In this document: positions 37,669 to 45,225 of the stretch, piece after piece
How the letters are laid out: each line of letters opens with the position of its first letter
How positions within the stretch are numbered: the first letter of the stretch is position 1
Assembly (NCBI RefSeq): GCF_020733705.1
Contig: NZ_JAJFZM010000001.1
Span: forward strand, 1,674,001-1,738,000
Source of the DNA: Nocardia australiensis
GTDB lineage: Bacteria > Actinomycetota > Actinomycetes > Mycobacteriales > Mycobacteriaceae
Reading direction: 5' to 3'
DNA length: 64,000 nucleotides
Notes under the pieces: generated by a model
Told to the model about the DNA's origin: nothing
What the model saw: the letters and a program-made list of their open reading frames with translations, nothing else
Databases searched by the model: none
Made by a program: the position numbers and the translations under genes

Positions 37669-39552
37669 GTGGCAGGGATTTCGCGGGGCGGAGGGGTAAC
37701 AGGCCGGCGGCAACGTGCCCGCCGGGCTCGCTGGCGTTCGACGCTGCTCGCCACCGCTATGGTGCTGCCGCTGGCATCCGGTCTGACCACCGTCGCTCCG
37801 CCCGCCACCGCGCAGCCGCCCGCCGACCAGGCCGCCGCCGCACCGGCTGATGTGACGGTGCAGAAGGTGGTGTGGTTCAGTGACCGCCGGGTCGCCCTGT
37901 GGGTCAACTCGCCGTCGATGGGTGCGCCGATACAGGTGCAGCTACTGCTGGCCAGGGATTGGAATATCCGCCCGGACGCCAAGTTCCCGCTGCTGTTCAT
38001 GCTCGACGGCCTGCGTGCCACCGATGACGAGAGCGGCTGGACCAAGGACGCGGGCGCGGCAGACTTCTACGCCGACAAAAACGTGACCGTAGTGCTGCCG
38101 ATCGGCGGACAGTCCAGCTTCTACTCCGACTGGGTGGAGCCGAACAACGGCCACAACTACAAATGGGAAACCTTCCTGACCAAGGAACTTCCGCCGCTGC
38201 TCGAGAGTCAATGGCGAGGCGCGGATATCCGTGGCATGGAAGGACTTTCGATGGGCGGCACCGCCGCCATGTTCCTGGCCGCGCGGAATCCGAGCTTCCT
38301 GAAGTACGCCGCGTCGTATTCGGGCTTCCTCACAACAACCACACTCGGTATGCCGCAGGCGATCCAGTTCGCCATGCGCGATGCGGGCGGGTTCGATTCG
38401 GCCGCGATGTGGGGGCCGCCGACGAGTCCGGAATGGGAGAATCACGACCCCTATGTGCTGGCTGACAAGCTGAAGGGCATCAGCCTCTACATTTCCAGCG
38501 GCAGCGGCTCGACCGGTCCATTCGATCAGGCCGCCGCCGGCATTCCCGGGGTGAGCACCAACCTGGCGGGCATGGGTCTGGAGATCCTGTCCCGTTTGAC
38601 CTCACAGAACTTCGTCACCAAGCTCGGCGAGCTGACCATTCCGGCGCAGGTGAATTACCGCGCCTCCGGCACCCATTCGTGGCCGTACTGGGATTTCGAG
38701 ATGCGGCAGTCCTGGCCGCAGGCCGCCGCCGCACTCGGAGTGGACCCGGGCAACGCGCCCTGCCAGGCGGGTGGCGCGATCGCGGCAGTGGCCGCCGCCA
38801 ACGGCTGGCTCGGCGAATGCGTCACCGCCGAATACCCGGTGCACGGCGGTATCGCCCAGGACTTCCGTTCCGGCCGGGTGTTCTACTCGCAGGCGACTGG
38901 CGCGCACCCGTTGGGCGGCGTGATCGCCGGTGGCTACCAGGCCGCGCTCGGCTCGCTCGGCCTGCCGACCGGTGATGAGCGCGTCCTGCCCGACGGGCGC
39001 GGCCGATTCCAGGCATTCCAGAACGGCTCGCTCTACTGGACCCCGCAAACCGGCGCCCAGGTGGTGCGTGGCGCGATCCTCGACGAATGGGGCAAGCAGG
39101 GCTTCGAGGGCGGCCTAGCGGGCTATCCGGTCGCACCCGAGGTCAAGACACCGAACCGGGACGGCGCGGTGCAGGCGTTCGAGAACGGCCCGTTCTACTA
39201 CAGCCACAAGACCGGCGTGCACCGCGTGCAGGGTCTGATCCTGGGCAAGTACGCGCAGATGGGCTATGAGAACAGCGCGCTCAGCTTCCCGACCGCCGAG
39301 GAAGTGCCGCTCAAAGACCTGGGCCGGGTCAGCGCATTCGAAGGCGGCAACATCTACTGGAGCCCACTATCGGGCGCGTGGGCCGTCCGCACCGGCCCGA
39401 TCATGGACGCCTGGAAAGACGCAGGCTACGAAAACGGCAAACTCGGCTACCCCATCAGCGACGAGTTCCCGGTCCCCGGCGGCACCCAGCAAAACTTCCA
39501 AACCGGATTCATCGTCATCCGAGACGGCAAACCCGAAATTCACGGCCTCTGA
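37669..39552 (+). CDS. Mycolyltransferase with C-terminal LGFP repeats
   Basis: 627 aa in two parts. Residues about 1-360 are an Ag85-type alpha/beta hydrolase with an Arg-rich signal peptide, GQSSFYSDW, YKWETFLTKELP, nucleophile Ser194 in GLSMGGTAA, and the His motif GTHSWPYW. Residues about 380-620 hold four LGFP-type repeats (for example LGSLGLPTGDE...FQNGSLYW and LGYPISDEF...FQTGFIVI). LGFP repeats are thought to tether proteins to the wall; the corynebacterial mycolyltransferase PS1/Cop1 has the same architecture. The GTG at 37669 is the likely start. Position corresponds to fbpD (Rv3803c), which lacks the repeats. Confidence 0.94.
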   Translation: MAGISRGGGVTGRRQRARRARWRSTLLATAMVLPLASGLTTVAPPATAQPPADQAAAAPADVTVQKVVWFSDRRVALWVNSPSMGAPIQVQLLLARDWNIRPDAKFPLLFMLDGLRATDDESGWTKDAGAADFYADKNVTVVLPIGGQSSFYSDWVEPNNGHNYKWETFLTKELPPLLESQWRGADIRGMEGLSMGGTAAMFLAARNPSFLKYAASYSGFLTTTTLGMPQAIQFAMRDAGGFDSAAMWGPPTSPEWENHDPYVLADKLKGISLYISSGSGSTGPFDQAAAGIPGVSTNLAGMGLEILSRLTSQNFVTKLGELTIPAQVNYRASGTHSWPYWDFEMRQSWPQAAAALGVDPGNAPCQAGGAIAAVAAANGWLGECVTAEYPVHGGIAQDFRSGRVFYSQATGAHPLGGVIAGGYQAALGSLGLPTGDERVLPDGRGRFQAFQNGSLYWTPQTGAQVVRGAILDEWGKQGFEGGLAGYPVAPEVKTPNRDGAVQAFENGPFYYSHKTGVHRVQGLILGKYAQMGYENSALSFPTAEEVPLKDLGRVSAFEGGNIYWSPLSGAWAVRTGPIMDAWKDAGYENGKLGYPISDEFPVPGGTQQNFQTGFIVIRDGKPEIHGL

Positions 39553-39621
39553 CCAGTGCTAGGTCAGTGAACCCGAACAGCACAGCGAGCACCCATCACC
39601 GCCAACCACAGCCCCCAACTA

Positions 39622-39935
39622 GGTACAGAATCGGCCAGTGCCGCACGAGCCCACCCACGCGCCTATTCGCCATGACACCAGTTTTCGAGCGCGGCGAGAT
39701 CGAGCCCCTCAACTGCTAAAGCGCGGCACCTATCTGTGTTCAGTAGCAGTCGGTGCCGCGCGAGCCTACCTACGCGTCCATTCGTCATGACACCAGTTTT
39801 CGAGCGCGGCGAGATCGAGCCCCTCAACTGCCAAACCACGGCACCTATCTGTGTACAGAAACGGTCGGTGCCGCACGAGCCCACTTACGCACCCACTCGC
39901 CACGACAACAGTTTTCGAGCGCAGCGAGATCGAGC
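39622..39935. repeat. Tandem 115-bp repeats (about 2.7 copies)
   Basis: The motif GTGCCGC(A/G)CGAGCC recurs at 39638, 39753 and 39868, exactly 115 bp apart, and the stretch ATGACACCAGTTTTCGAGC follows in each (diverged in copy 3). The third copy stops near 39935. Identity drops in the spacers, so the copies are older than the 77-bp array. No gene is supported here; the short frames on both strands are by-products of the repeats. Confidence 0.85.
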
Positions 39936-39941
39936 ACTAAA

Positions 39942-40032
39942 GTTCGCGGCCGGCTCGCGTCCGAGGGGCAAATACGACGCGACGAAGGAGCAAGTATTTG
40001 CCCCTCGGACGCGAGCCAAAGGGGCCGCGAAC
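39942..40032. repeat. Very long inverted repeat (34-bp stem)
   Basis: The left arm 39942-39975 is complementary to 39994-40017 (24 bp perfect) and then to 40023-40032 (10 bp perfect) after a 5-nt bulge. The central loop is 18 nt. It directly follows the 115-bp repeats and lacks a T-run, so it is not a simple terminator. It could be a MITE-like element or a palindromic REP-type structure. Confidence 0.85.
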
Positions 40033-40153
40033 ACGCCGCGCCAGCGGCCAAAAACCCAGCACGCCCCAACCCCGGCTCTCATGCGTCCCCCTGCCGTGCC
40101 TTTGCCGTACCTATGGGTCGTGTGTGCCCCCCTTGACCCCCGTGAACACAGAG

Positions 40154-40188
40154 CGCCGCAAGCGCCGCCAAACCAACACAGCTAGCCT
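40154..40188 (+). promoter_or_regulatory. Promoter-like module upstream of the DUF732/cutinase pair
   Basis: A 35-bp stretch ending in the -10-like TAGCCT (40183-40188) matches 27 of 35 positions upstream of the first emb gene (52999-53033). It begins CGCCGCAAGCG and contains AACACAGCTAGC. Sharing across two envelope transcription units suggests a common promoter or activator site. Confidence 0.45.
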
Positions 40189-40233
40189 GGATGCGACCCG
40201 ACCCCTTCTGTGACAGATCGAGGACACGAATTC

Positions 40234-40764
40234 ATGCATCGGACCCGTGGCAAGGTACTCGGCGTGGCTGTGGCGATCGCCGCCACCGGATTGCTTGCTG
40301 CCTGTGGTGGCAATGATTCGACAGCATCGAGCACGCCGACGTTGAGCCACACCACGACGGCAACGCAGGCGCCCGCCGCGTCGAGTAGCGCTAATGAGAC
40401 CGGCGGGCAGGCTCCTGCTCCCGAGTCGACCCAGCAGACTTCGCCGGAAGCGGAGCCCGAGCGTCCGCAGCCGGTGCCGACCGATGCCGGGCCGCCCGCG
40501 GATGAATCCAACCTCACCGATAAGGACAAAAAGTTCCTCGACGCGCTGAAGACGCAGGGCATCAGTACATCCAGCCCGGATATCGCGCTGAGCATCGGTA
40601 GTTATGTTTGCCAGGGTGTGGCGGCTGGTGCTTCCGAGCAGGATCTGACGACCTTTGTCAATGCGATGGCCGGTTCTGATCCGTCCTTCGATCCGGCCAA
40701 GATGCCGGTCGAGAAGGCCGGGAAGATCTACTTGGATACGGCTAAGCAGACGTACTGCCAGTGA
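40234..40764 (+). CDS. DUF732-type lipoprotein
   Basis: 176 aa. The signal peptide ends in the lipobox LLAAC, followed by a Thr/Ser/Pro-rich linker (residues about 30-85) and a compact C-terminal domain (DKKFLDALKTQGI...SYVCQGVAAG...TYCQ) with two Cys that can pair, as in DUF732 proteins. The ATG at 40234 is better than the upstream 40210 start because GAGGACAC precedes it and the signal peptide then starts correctly. It overlaps the cutinase gene by 4 bp (GTGA), so the two are co-translated; a shared envelope role is inferred. Confidence 0.85.
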   Translation: MHRTRGKVLGVAVAIAATGLLAACGGNDSTASSTPTLSHTTTATQAPAASSSANETGGQAPAPESTQQTSPEAEPERPQPVPTDAGPPADESNLTDKDKKFLDALKTQGISTSSPDIALSIGSYVCQGVAAGASEQDLTTFVNAMAGSDPSFDPAKMPVEKAGKIYLDTAKQTYCQ

Positions 40765-41750
40765 GCGCGCGTCGAGGCTCGTCATCTCGCCGGTTGCGAC
40801 CGGCGGGATGTTTGATGTTCCTCGCGGTTGTCGCGTTGATCGTCGTTGTCGTGGTGTTGTTGTGGTACTTGCTCGCGGGTCGGGTGCGTCCACCCGGGGT
40901 GCCACCGAAGCCGCCGGAGCGGCCGACCTCGCAGCCGGCCGAGTGCCCGGATGTGCAGATGATCTCGGTGCCCGGTACGTGGGAGTCCAGCAGTAATGAT
41001 GATCCGCACAATCCGGCGGCCAATCCGATCTCGTTGATGCTCAATATCTCTCGACCGGTGGCCGAGCAGTTCTCGCCGGACCGGCTCGATGTGTATACCG
41101 TCCCGTACGTCGCGCAGTTCTCCAATCCGATCGCGATTCCGCCGGATGGGCAGGAGTCGTACAACAACAGCCGTTCCGAGGGCACGCAGCGGATGGTCGA
41201 CGCGATGGTGAATCGGTATCGCGAATGTCCGCTGACCACCTATGTGATTGCGGGCTTTTCGCAGGGCGCGGTGATCGCGGGCGATATCGCCGCGCAGATC
41301 GCGGCGGGCAAGGGCCCGGTGCCCGCTGATCAGGTGCTCGGCGTGATGTTGATCGCTGATGGCAGGCGTACCGGTGACACCGGCCCTGGGCAGGCCATTC
41401 AGATCGGGAATCCGCCGCCACCGGGTGTTGGTGCGGAGGTCGCGTTGCAGGGGGTGAACGTGCCGGGTATTTCGATGACCGGAGCGCGACCGGGTGGTTT
41501 CGGCTCGCTGGCCGACCGGACTTACACCATTTGCGCGCCGGGCGATCTGATCTGCGATTCGCCACGTCAGGCGTTGAATCCACTGAACATCGTGGGTAGC
41601 GCGTTGACACTGGTTCGTGCGGCGGGCAACCCGGTGCACAGCCTGTACAACGGCTTTGTGGTGGATGGTGACGCAACCACTGCGACCCAGTGGACCGTCA
41701 ACTGGGCGAACGGCCTGATCGATGGCGCACCGCACCCGGCCCATTCCTGA
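40761..41750 (+). CDS. Cutinase-family envelope lipase (Culp6/Rv3802c-like)
   Basis: 329 aa alpha/beta hydrolase with a single N-terminal membrane anchor (about residues 17-40) and a Pro-rich linker. Nucleophile Ser167 is in GFSQGAVIAGD, the Asp region is APGDLICDSP, and the His lies in NPVHSLYN. The M. tuberculosis counterpart Rv3802c is an essential phospholipase/thioesterase encoded beside the mycolate synthesis genes, and a role in envelope lipid homeostasis is inferred. It is coupled to the preceding lipoprotein gene. Confidence 0.93.
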   Translation: MSARRGSSSRRLRPAGCLMFLAVVALIVVVVVLLWYLLAGRVRPPGVPPKPPERPTSQPAECPDVQMISVPGTWESSSNDDPHNPAANPISLMLNISRPVAEQFSPDRLDVYTVPYVAQFSNPIAIPPDGQESYNNSRSEGTQRMVDAMVNRYRECPLTTYVIAGFSQGAVIAGDIAAQIAAGKGPVPADQVLGVMLIADGRRTGDTGPGQAIQIGNPPPPGVGAEVALQGVNVPGISMTGARPGGFGSLADRTYTICAPGDLICDSPRQALNPLNIVGSALTLVRAAGNPVHSLYNGFVVDGDATTATQWTVNWANGLIDGAPHPAHS

Positions 41751-41943
41751 GCATCGGGCCAGGTGAGCGGCTATGTCATGTCAGGTCACAAGGCAGCTGT
41801 GCATGTCTGCACGGCGAAGGCTCGCCAATCGGACTGGAGCACGCTGTAAAGTGCGCTGATGATCGCGCGACGTCGGCTCGTGCCGCAGCACTGTGGGCGG
41901 GTCGCGCGGGAGGCAAATTCCTTACAGCCAGGAGCATGAATTC

Positions 41944-42963
41944 ATGACAGAAGCCGCCGCACCGGCTGGTGAATTGACCGCGCTGGGTACGCCGCTGCGT
42001 AGCTTTCGCTTCGCGGCGGCGGGCGAGGGAAACAAGCAGGAGGGCGGTGCCCGTAAGTTCATCCAGACGGCGCAGACCGCCGAGGAGTACGGCTTCGACA
42101 CATTTGTCGTGCCGGACCATCTCGGTGATCAGATCGGTCCGATCGCCGCGCTGGGTGCGCTGACACAGGCCACCGAGAAGATCCGCCTGGGAACATCCGT
42201 GCTGGCCAACGGTTTCCGGCACCCGGTGGTGCTGGCCAAGGACCTCGCCACCATCGACGTGCTGTCGAAGGGGCGTCTCGAGGTCGGGCTCGGCGCGGGC
42301 TGGAAGCAAGACGAATTCGCCGCTGCCGGCCTGCCCTACGAGACACCGGGCGTGCGGCTGGAGAAGCTGGACGAGGCGTTGACCATCCTGGACGTGCTGT
42401 TGCGCGGACAGGAGTGCACCTTCGCTGGCAAGCATTATCAGGTCAACGGCATCAAGGGCACTCCACGTCCTCGGCAGGGTCCGCGTCCGCCGATCTGCAC
42501 CGGCGGCGGTGGTCCGAAGATGCTGCGTCTGGCGGCCAAGCACGCCGACATCATCTCGATCGTTCCGGTCACCACCAAGAACGGCAAGGGTCTGCTTTCG
42601 GGTATCACCATGGCGAAGACCATCGAGAAGGTGAACCTGATTCGTGAGGCGGCCGGTGACCGGTTCGCCGATATCGAGCTGAACTGGGCCATCACCGCGA
42701 TCGTCGTCACCGATGACCGGGAGAAGACGGCGGAAATGGCCCTTTCGGCGATCGACCGCGGGCTGCATCCCGACCTCGAGGTCGATGTGAAGCTCACCGT
42801 CGAGGAGATCCTCGAATCGCCGTACGTGGCCATCGGCACGTTCGAAGAGATCGCTGAGCAGATTCGCCGGGTGCGCCAGCTCACATCGATGTCCTATGTC
42901 GGCGTGTTCCCAACCCAGATGGACGCTTTCGCGCCCGTTATTCCGCTGCTGAGGGATGTGTGA
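41944..42963 (+). CDS. LLM-class F420-dependent oxidoreductase
   Basis: 339 aa luciferase-like TIM-barrel protein. Family features are GFDTFVVPDHLGDQ, the RLGTSVLANGFRHPVVLAKDLATIDVLSKGRLEVGLGAGW block and the TGGGGPKMLRLAAKHAD phosphate-binding stretch. The ATG at 41944 follows CCAGGAGCATG. The substrate is unknown. It sits between the cutinase and fadD32, where M. tuberculosis has no such gene, so it is a lineage-specific insertion into the mycolate cluster. Confidence 0.88.
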   Translation: MTEAAAPAGELTALGTPLRSFRFAAAGEGNKQEGGARKFIQTAQTAEEYGFDTFVVPDHLGDQIGPIAALGALTQATEKIRLGTSVLANGFRHPVVLAKDLATIDVLSKGRLEVGLGAGWKQDEFAAAGLPYETPGVRLEKLDEALTILDVLLRGQECTFAGKHYQVNGIKGTPRPRQGPRPPICTGGGGPKMLRLAAKHADIISIVPVTTKNGKGLLSGITMAKTIEKVNLIREAAGDRFADIELNWAITAIVVTDDREKTAEMALSAIDRGLHPDLEVDVKLTVEEILESPYVAIGTFEEIAEQIRRVRQLTSMSYVGVFPTQMDAFAPVIPLLRDV

Positions 42964-43155
42964 GCCCGGCTTCTCTGTAACATGACTCTGGTTTGAGAAC
43001 ATCTAGCCGATAGCGGTCACCGCGCAGACCGCAAACGAAATCTGCAGGCTGGCTCTGGTATATGGAGCACCCGCGGGCGATAGCGAGTCGGGGCCTCACA
43101 GGTAACAGCGGCGTAGTCGCCGTCTTGCTGCGTGTGCCTCGGAGGAGAAGAAGGA

Positions 43156-45075
43156 ATGGACGAGACTTTCGACGACTACCTGGATGAAACCGGGAACATC
43201 CGTATTCCCGAGGATCACACCCTGGTCGATCACGTCGAGAAGCACACCAGGAACGACGCGAACACCCTTGCCTACCGCTACATCGATTACTCGCGTGAGC
43301 GCGATGGTGAGGCGCAGGAGCTGACCTGGCGTGAGTTCGGTATTCGGCTGCGCGCGGTGGCCGCTCGACTGCAGCAGGTGACGAATCCGGGCGACCGGGT
43401 CGCGATCCTGGCGCCACAGGGCTTGGACTATGTGATTTCCTTCTTCGCCGCGATCTACGCGGGCACCATTTCGGTGCCGCTGTTCGACCCCGACGAGCCC
43501 GGCCACACCGATCGGCTGCACGCAGTGCTCGGTGACTGCGAGCCATCGGCCATCCTCACCGCCAGCTCCTCAGCGGCGGGGGTGCGGCAGTTCTTCCGCG
43601 CGCTGCCCGCCGCGCAGCGTCCGCGCATCATCGCGGTGGACGCGATCCCCGATAGTGTCGGCGAGTCCTGGGTGCGCCCGGATATCGCCATCGACGACAT
43701 CGCCTACCTGCAGTACACCTCGGGTTCCACTCGCGTCCCGGCCGGTGTGGAGATCACCCACCGGGCGGTCGGCACCAATCTGCTGCAGATGGTCGATGCG
43801 ATCAACCTGGACTGGAATTCGCGCGGCGTCACCTGGCTGCCGCTGTTCCACGACATGGGTCTGCTGACGGTGATCCTGCCCGCGGTCGGCGGCAAGTTCA
43901 TCACCATCATGTCGCCGAGTGCGTTCGTGCGGCGCCCATACCGGTGGATCAAGGAACTGGCCGCGCAGTCCGACGGTGCTGGAACTTTCGCCGCCGCACC
44001 GAACTTCGCGTTCGAGCACGCCGCGGCACGTGGCCTGCCGAAGAACGGCGAGTCGCTGGATCTGTCGAACGTCATCGGCCTGATCAACGGCAGTGAGCCG
44101 GTCACCACCTCGTCGATGAAGAAGTTCAACGAGGCGTTCGCGCCCTATGGCCTGCCGAAGACGGCGATCAAGCCCTGCTACGGCATGGCCGAGGCGACAC
44201 TGTTCGTGTCCGCGACCAAGGCCGAGGATGAGGCCAAGGTCGTCTATGTCGATCGGGTCGAGCTCAACGCGGGACGCATGGTCAAGGTCGAGCAGGGTTC
44301 CGAGAACGCTATCGCACAGGTCTCCTGCGGCTTCGTTGCGCTGTCGCAGTGGTCGACCATTGTCGACCCGGAGTCCATCGACTCCGACGGCGGTGGGCAC
44401 GAACTGGCCGACGGCCAGGTCGGCGAGATCTGGTTGCACGGCAACAATATGGGCATCGGCTATTGGGGTCGTCCGGACGAGACGGCCGCGACCTTCCAGA
44501 ACAAGGTCGCCCATCGTCTCGCCGAGGGCAGTCACGCCGAGGGCACCGCCCCGGATTCGAACTGGATGCGTACCGGCGACTATGGCGTCTACTTCGAAGG
44601 CGAGCTGTACATCACGGGGCGCGTGAAGGACCTCGTGATCGTCGACGGGCGCAACCACTACCCGCAGGATCTCGAGTTCTCCGCGCAGGAGGCGTCCAAG
44701 GCGCTGCGGCCCGGGTTCGTCGCCGCCTTCTCGGTGCCCGCGAACCAGCTGCCTGCGGAGGTCTTCGAACAGGGCAGCCACTCGGGCCTGAGTTTCGATG
44801 CCGATGACGCCTCTGAGCAGCTGGTGATCGTGGGCGAACGCGGTCCAGGCGCGGGTAAGGCCGATTCGCTGCCGATCGCCGACGCGGTCCGTGCGGCCGT
44901 TTCGCAGCGGCACGGCGTGACCGTGCGTGACGTGCTGCTGGTGCCCGCCGGTTCCATCCCACGCACCTCCAGCGGCAAGATCGCGCGCCGCGCCTGCAGG
45001 ACTGCTTATTTGGAGGGAACGCTCAGGGGCGGTTACACCCAGCAGGCTTTCCCCGATGCACCGGAAGAGGAATAG
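43156..45075 (+). CDS. fadD32: Long-chain fatty acyl-AMP ligase FadD32
   Basis: 639 aa, the family's usual length. It activates the meromycolic acid as acyl-adenylate and loads it on Pks13. The AMP-binding core [16 protein letters not shown] is near residue 190, followed by [19 protein letters not shown] and the C-terminal RTGDYG...[20 protein letters not shown]. An FAAL-type insertion is consistent with AMP ligase rather than CoA ligase activity. The ATG at 43156 is preceded by GGAGGAGAAGAAGG, one of the strongest ribosome sites in the window. It lies upstream of pks13. Confidence 0.96.
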   Translation: MDETFDDYLDETGNIRIPEDHTLVDHVEKHTRNDANTLAYRYIDYSRERDGEAQELTWREFGIRLRAVAARLQQVTNPGDRVAILAPQGLDYVISFFAAIYAGTISVPLFDPDEPGHTDRLHAVLGDCEPSAILTASSSAAGVRQFFRALPAAQRPRIIAVDAIPDSVGESWVRPDIAIDDIAYLQYTSGSTRVPAGVEITHRAVGTNLLQMVDAINLDWNSRGVTWLPLFHDMGLLTVILPAVGGKFITIMSPSAFVRRPYRWIKELAAQSDGAGTFAAAPNFAFEHAAARGLPKNGESLDLSNVIGLINGSEPVTTSSMKKFNEAFAPYGLPKTAIKPCYGMAEATLFVSATKAEDEAKVVYVDRVELNAGRMVKVEQGSENAIAQVSCGFVALSQWSTIVDPESIDSDGGGHELADGQVGEIWLHGNNMGIGYWGRPDETAATFQNKVAHRLAEGSHAEGTAPDSNWMRTGDYGVYFEGELYITGRVKDLVIVDGRNHYPQDLEFSAQEASKALRPGFVAAFSVPANQLPAEVFEQGSHSGLSFDADDASEQLVIVGERGPGAGKADSLPIADAVRAAVSQRHGVTVRDVLLVPAGSIPRTSSGKIARRACRTAYLEGTLRGGYTQQAFPDAPEEE

Positions 45076-45225
45076 CTCCAAGGGGTGATTCGGCGGGCCG
45101 ACCATCGACGCTCGGGACGCCGACCCATCCCATGCATCCGTTAGAGACTGCTTGCAGGTCGCTCGACATAGCACCGCGTCAATTCGCGGCACTCCCGGTA
45201 CGCAGACAGGTAGCTTGAGGAATTG

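Noticed and set aside
39942..40032. Reading the long hairpin as a CRISPR unit or simple terminator
   Set aside because: There are no spaced direct repeats and no T-run; it is a single palindrome.
39663..40185. Several overlapping short frames in the 115-bp repeat region
   Set aside because: They restart in each repeat copy in both strands, have no ribosome sites and disagree in frame.
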